A DNA stretch of 16,681 bases. Source: CALZJC01 sp041574955. GTDB taxonomy: Bacteria; Acidobacteriota; Thermoanaerobaculia; Multivoradales; JAHEKO01. Shown here piece after piece: positions 14,601-16,681 of this stretch. The position numbers and the translations under genes are program-made. The first letter of the stretch is position 1. Each line of letters starts with the position of its first letter. A model generated the notes under the pieces. The model worked only from the letters and a program-made list of their open reading frames with translations, did no database searches and was not told the origin of the DNA. The stretch covers positions 1 to 16,681 of the forward strand of contig JBFGNS010000097.1 of the NCBI GenBank assembly GCA_041574955.1. The letters are read 5' to 3'.

Positions 14601-14720
14601 GATGAACGGGTCCACACGGTCCACCGGCTCTGTCGCCCACAGCCCGGCGGCCGCCAGCATCAGGCAGCCGGCGGTCGCCAACCGCGCCAACCATGGCGCA
14701 TGGCAGGTGCGATACCGCAC
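11679..14720 (-). CDS. Secreted GH92-family alpha-mannosidase-like enzyme with accessory C-terminal domains
   Basis: A 1013-residue exported glycoside hydrolase. The GTG at 14720 is chosen because it starts a compact signal peptide (basic VRYRTCHAPWLARL, hydrophobic core, cleavage near LWA-TEP); an ATG at 14840 is an alternative but would put about 40 extra residues before the signal. Residues about 35-770 are GH92: DPFIGTGGHGHTYPGATLPF, YGFSHTHLSGTG, TVFSLWDTFRATHPL, and NEDCGQMSSW with Glu642 at the place of the general acid in characterised members. GH92 enzymes are calcium-dependent, inverting exo-mannosidases acting mainly on alpha-1,2-linked mannose of N-glycans or mannans. The protein is about 250 residues longer than a bare GH92: a chitobiase/HEX-C-like beta domain (about 775-870) is followed by a discoidin (F5/8 C)-like carbohydrate-binding domain (about 880-1000). 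It lies 62 bases upstream of apaG on the same strand; a functional link is doubtful. Confidence 0.9.
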   Translation of the reverse strand: MRYRTCHAPWLARLATAGCLMLAAAGLWATEPVDRVDPFIGTGGHGHTYPGATLPFGMVQLSPDTRLTGWDGCSGYHWTDRVVYGFSHTHLSGTGVSDYGDILLMPVTGEPRLASGYGGDPNAGYGSRFDKRTERAGAGWYAVELADYGIAVELTATERAGFHRYRLPAGRPAHVIVDLEHRDEVLDSELIVAGEREIAGFRRSTGWARDQIVYFVARFSRPFRQARLALDGELRRTGRTAPSGVRGRSVKGVLSFGDGGGELMVKVGISAVDVEGARRNLDAELPGWSFDATRAAARQRWAEALERVAVSGGTPEQRTVFYTALYHSLLAPNLFSDVDGRYRGMDRAVHRAQGRRHYTVFSLWDTFRATHPLFTLIEPERTREMVETFLAQYDQGGRLPVWELAGNETDTMIGYHAVSVIAEAWLKGIRGFDAERALEAMVASADGDRFGLEAYRRQGFIGAEDDGESVSKTLEYAYDDACIAAMAEGLGKRAIAERFARRSQAWRHLLDPETGFMRPRRNQGWLEPFDPRRVDNHYTEANAWQYSFFVPQDVAGLIAALGGDQRFVERLDALFAAPSATTGRDQADITGLIGQYAHGNEPSHHMAWLYHYAGQPGRSAERVRQILDTLYAAAPDGLSGNEDCGQMSSWFVLAAIGLYPVCPCSDEYLIGAPLFERVDLALAGGRRFTVRTEGAAEGHLYVQSATLDGRRLGRSFLRYGEIAAGGELVLRLGPSPAPDWGVATADRPRSRVEGDPVVPAPFVVAAGEVFRDSLTVELGSADRAAEIRYRLTPLADGAGAPAGRRGWQRYEAPLVVRSSARLEMLAERDGRSSPLVAARFHRIPHDWRVEVSSPVHPQYTAGGPEALIDALRGSRNWRTGGWQGYQGTDFEAVVDLGEVRQLRRAGAGFLQDARSWIWMPAEVVVAVSTDGESFRELARLDSGVPDDLAGVVTRDLVADLAGVAARWIRLSARNYGTVPDWHPGRGGAAYIFVDEILVEPLSRGEAEGPRHDP

Positions 14721-15009
14721 GCCATGTCCCGACCGCTGACGAACTCGCCCGAGCCGCGCGGCTGGCGGGGCGGAAGCCCTGCCTGAACCGCGCTCCGAAT
14801 ACCACCGAAACCTCGCGCCGCCCGCCTCCTGGAGCCCCATGGGCGTCGAGCGTACTGCACCCTCCCAGGCGCTCGGAAGAGCCGTCCCCGGCGGCCGAGC
14901 GGTGGGTGCAGAAACGCCCCATTCAGGACGCCGCCCACCGTCCGCGCCCGCAACCACCGGCAGCCGACCCGGAACAGGCCGGCGCTCACGGCGGCACGCC
15001 GGTGGTGCG
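14721..15009. other. GC-rich intergenic region with no assignable gene
   Basis: I see no credible coding, tRNA or repeat signal on either strand. Open frames here are shadows from base composition. On the minus strand TACGCT (14855-14850 area) lies 8 bases before an ATG at 14840 that is in frame with the GH92 gene, so a promoter or upstream start for that gene is possible. No intrinsic terminator follows the small gene that ends at 15010. Confidence 0.4.
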
Positions 15010-15192
15010 CTACGGGCGCCTCACGCGCCGATCATGGCGGCCGCGCCGCTCCGGAATCTCGCGCCGGTCGCCGTCCTCCGGCACCTTCGCTTCGTCCGCG
15101 GGCGTCTGCCGCCGGTCGTCTCCCTGCCGGCGTTCCTCGCGTAGCCGCCGCTCCCATCCGACGACGGGCTTGCTGGCTTCTTCCTGGCTCAC
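15010..15192 (-). CDS. Small arginine-pair-rich protein (60 residues)
   Basis: I do not recognise a family. The GTG at 15192 is supported by AGGAG (15203-15199) with a 6-base gap and by a good promoter just upstream. The product is highly charged: 16 of 60 residues are Arg, arranged as repeated pairs next to acidic residues (WERR, EERR, GDDRR, DGDRR, PERR, HDRR, VRR). Similar ERR-x-x-DRR strings occur in low-complexity tails of many bacterial proteins, where no function is known. No signal peptide, cysteine or membrane segment is present, so it is probably a soluble, perhaps disordered, cytoplasmic protein that could bind nucleic acid or acidic partners (inference). It is divergent from selD with 180 bases between the starts. 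A chance ORF in GC-rich DNA cannot be excluded, but promoter plus ribosome-binding site argue for a real gene. Confidence 0.5.
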   Translation of the reverse strand: MSQEEASKPVVGWERRLREERRQGDDRRQTPADEAKVPEDGDRREIPERRGRHDRRVRRP

Positions 15193-15209
15193 CTGGGGCT
15201 CCTGGGCCC

Positions 15210-15238
15210 ATTGTTGCCAGCGGGGATTCTCAGGTCAA
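15210..15238 (-). promoter_or_regulatory. Promoter of the small arginine-rich gene
   Basis: On the minus strand TTGACC (15238-15233), a spacer of exactly 17 bases and AACAAT (15215-15210) match sigma70 elements well. Transcription would begin around 15203, directly at the Shine-Dalgarno AGGAG, giving a very short leader before the GTG at 15192. Confidence 0.55.
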
Positions 15239-15332
15239 GTGCGCGCCGCGCGCGCCGGGTGGTCAGCAGAGTCGAACGGGCGGCGACAGGACGCTCCAAA
15301 GATGCGATGATCACGTGCTGCCGTAGGCGCGC

Positions 15333-15354
15333 GGTCCCGTCGCTTCGCGGGACC
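15333..15354 (+). promoter_or_regulatory. Hairpin in the selD leader
   Basis: GGTCCCG (15333-15339) and CGGGACC (15348-15354) form a perfect 7-bp stem around an 8-base loop, TCGCTTCG, that can close two more pairs. It ends 18 bases before the selD ATG and has no T-tract, so it is not an intrinsic terminator. It may influence ribosome access, since selD has no strong Shine-Dalgarno. No clear plus-strand promoter is seen in 15193-15372. Confidence 0.35.
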
Positions 15355-15372
15355 GATCCTCTGTCCAGGACC

Positions 15373-16422
15373 ATGCCGTTTCGCAAGAAGAAGACCCTCA
15401 CCGGGCTCGCCCGCACCTGCGGCTGAGCCGCCAAGATCGGTCCGGCGGCTCTGTCGGACGCGCTTGGCGGGCTGGCGCCGCCGGCCGACCCCAACCTGCT
15501 GGTCGGCATCGAGACCTCTGACGACGCCGCGGTCTACCGGCTGACCGACGAGCTGGCCGTGGTCAGCACGGTCGACTTCATCACCCCGCCGGTGGACGAT
15601 CCGTACTGGTTCGGCCAGATCGCGGCGGCCAACTCGCTGTCGGACGTCTACTCGATGGGCGGCCGGCCGCTGACGGCGCTCAACCTGGTGATGTTCCCGG
15701 CGCGCCAGCTCGACCTCGGGCTGCTGCGCGAGATCCTGCGCGGCGGCCACGACAAGGTGACCGAGGCGGGCGCGGTGCTGGCCGGCGGCCACTCGGTGGA
15801 CGACGACGAGCCCAAGTACGGCCTGTGCGTTCACGGCACGGTGCACCCCGAGCGCATCGTCACCAACGCCGGCGCCCGCCCCGGCGATGCGCTGGTGCTG
15901 ACCAAGCCGGTCGGCACCGGCGTGCTGTTCAACGCCGCCCGCGCCGGCAAGCTGCCGGCCGCCGAGCTCGAGCGCGAGGTGCTGCCGTCGGTGGCCGCCC
16001 TGAACGGCCCGGCGATGTCCGTCGCCCTCGGCTTCGAGCTGCACGCCGCCACCGACGTCACCGGCTTTGGCCTCGCCGGCCACCTGCTCGAGATGGCGCG
16101 CGGCTCGGGTGCGGCGGTGCGGCTCGAGCCGGGGCGCGTCCCGGTCTATCCCGGCGCGGTCGAGATGTACAGAAAGGGCGTCACCACCGGCAGCAACGCC
16201 GCCAACCGGTCGCAGGTCGCCACCCACCTCGACAGCCGGACATCGCTGCCCGCCGAGCGCGAGGAGCTGCTGTTCGACCCGCAGACCTCGGGCGGGCTGC
16301 TGCTGGCGGTGCCGGCCGCCGAGGCCGAGGCGCTGGTGGCGGCGCTGCGGGCGGCCGGGGTGACGGCGGCGGCGCGCATCGCCGAGCTGGTCGCGGGAAA
16401 GCCCGGCCTGACGCTGGTCTGA
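15373..16422 (+). CDS. selD: Selenophosphate synthetase, itself a selenoprotein (in-frame TGA = Sec18)
   Basis: A 349-residue SelD (selenide, water dikinase, EC 2.7.9.3), which makes selenophosphate from selenide and ATP for Sec-tRNA and selenouridine synthesis. The reading frame runs from ATG 15373 through an in-frame TGA (15424-15426) to TGA at 16420-16422. The TGA falls in TCG-U-AAKIG, exactly where other SelDs have the catalytic Cys (Cys17 in E. coli) or Sec, followed by the conserved Lys. Other motifs are SDDAAVYRL, DFITPPVDDPYWFGQI, AANSLSDVYSMGG, VLAGGHSVDD, DVTGFGLAGHLLEMA and LLFDPQTSGGLLLAV. Length is typical. The N-terminal 17 residues MPFRKKKTL... carry the basic run usual before the active site. 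The Shine-Dalgarno is weak. Conservation on both sides of the TGA rules out a pseudogene. A truncated permease gene follows after 40 bases, possibly cotranscribed. The selA, selB and selC genes are not in this window. Confidence 0.95.
15424..15459 (+). promoter_or_regulatory. UGA (Sec) codon and candidate bacterial SECIS hairpin
   Basis: The Sec codon TGA (15424-15426) is followed at once by a perfect 8-bp stem: GAGCCGCC (15425-15432, beginning with the last two bases of the UGA) pairs with GGCGGCTC (15444-15451). The 11-base loop AAGATCGGTCC contains GGUC, reminiscent of the G-U loop bases that SelB reads in bacterial SECIS elements. An alternative smaller stem GTCCG/CGGAC (15440-15444 with 15455-15459) puts an 11-base loop further from the UGA. 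Which form is used cannot be told by eye. Confidence 0.6.
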
Positions 16423-16462
16423 GGGCCCCGCCGCCGCCAACAGGCGATCGGGGGATCCGACG

Positions 16463-16681
16463 ATGGAGCTACTCCTGCTGATCGCGGCACTCGGCGTCCT
16501 GACCGGGTTTCTCTCCGGGCTGCTGGGAATCGGCGGCGGTATCGTGATGGCGCCGCTGCTGCTCTACCTGCCGCCGGCGCTGGGCTTCGAGCCGCTCGCC
16601 ATGCGGCAGGTGGCCGGGCTGACCGTGGTCCAGGGCCTGGCGGCCAGCGTGTCGGGGGCTCTCACCCACCGGTCGTTCCGC
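16463..16681 (+). CDS. TSUP (TauE/SafE) family permease, N-terminal fragment cut by window edge
   Basis: The first 73 residues of a membrane protein, running off the right edge. The ATG at 16463 has a purine-rich GGGGGA about 8 bases upstream. It opens with a hydrophobic helix (MELLLLIAALGVLTGFLSG) leading into LLGIGGGIVMAPLLLYLPP, the hallmark glycine-rich first repeat of TSUP permeases. A second hydrophobic stretch with AMRQVAGLTVVQGLAASVSGA follows. Family members export or take up sulfite, sulfonates, sulfoacetate and related anions. It begins 40 bases after selD on the same strand with no terminator between, so cotranscription is likely. That context makes transport of a selenium or sulfur anion a reasonable guess, but the sequence alone does not define the substrate. 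Confidence 0.85.
   Translation, partial: MELLLLIAALGVLTGFLSGLLGIGGGIVMAPLLLYLPPALGFEPLAMRQVAGLTVVQGLAASVSGALTHRSFR

Noticed and set aside
14840..14957. Earlier starts for the GH92 gene (ATG 14840 or an upstream start near 14957)
   Set aside because: They would place 40 or more basic, low-complexity residues before the signal peptide. The TACGCT box before 14840 keeps it as a minor alternative.
15261..15290. A TTCGA-like T-loop on the minus strand, considered as a tRNA (possibly selC)
   Set aside because: The flanking bases do not pair into a T-arm and no anticodon arm or acceptor stem could be found.
15424..15426. selD as a pseudogene broken by a stop codon
   Set aside because: The TGA is at the catalytic Cys/Sec position, the frame and conservation continue on both sides, and a hairpin follows.

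Overview
The window is very GC-rich (roughly 70 percent by eye) and densely coded on both strands. It looks like chromosomal DNA from an environmental bacterium. Several features together would suit an uncultured Acidobacteriota (Thermoanaerobaculia-like) or similar soil/sediment lineage: TANNNT-type -10 boxes placed right in front of start codons, a choice-of-anchor B/post-COAP surface protein, a matrixin-like protease with a QExxH motif, a bacterial collagen-like protein and a selenocysteine-containing SelD. This placement is inference with low confidence. I see no phage, IS, CRISPR, rRNA or tRNA.

Layout. (1) 36-2936: a divergent pair, an acetoacetate-decarboxylase-like protein (minus) and a 576-residue protein with two alpha/beta-hydrolase domains and a membrane-anchored C-terminus (plus). 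(2) 2940-6131: a protein-L-isoaspartate methyltransferase with a signal-like N-terminal extension (minus), divergent from an exported YtcJ-type amidohydrolase and an exported SRPBCC protein that form a two-gene operon (plus). (3) 6256-9517: a palindrome/promoter, a 695-residue choice-of-anchor B surface protein, an AT-rich sigma70-type promoter, a secreted metzincin-like protease and a strong intrinsic terminator. (4) 9651-11202 (minus): a secreted PEGA/collagen-like/lectin-like protein, preceded by a duplicated inverted-repeat operator. (5) 11203-14720 (minus): ApaG and a modular GH92 alpha-mannosidase-like enzyme. (6) 15010-15238 (minus): a small arginine-pair-rich protein with its own promoter. 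(7) 15373 to the right edge (plus): selD, read through an in-frame TGA at 15424-15426 as selenocysteine, then a truncated TSUP (TauE/SafE) permease.

How it fits together. Most genes encode exported or surface proteins (amidohydrolase, SRPBCC, choice-of-anchor B protein, protease, collagen-like protein, GH92), a profile consistent with breaking down or binding external polymers. The right end is a selenium locus. SelD makes selenophosphate for Sec-tRNA and is itself read through a UGA, so the host must decode UGA as Sec. The selA, selB and selC genes must lie elsewhere. The adjacent TSUP permease is a candidate selenium/sulfur oxyanion transporter by context only. The most distinctive points are the Sec-SelD with an unusually placed hairpin starting inside the UGA, the tandem hydrolase, the paired -10/ATG architectures suggesting leaderless mRNAs, and the duplicated CTACCC-N4-GGGTRG operator in front of the collagen-like gene.
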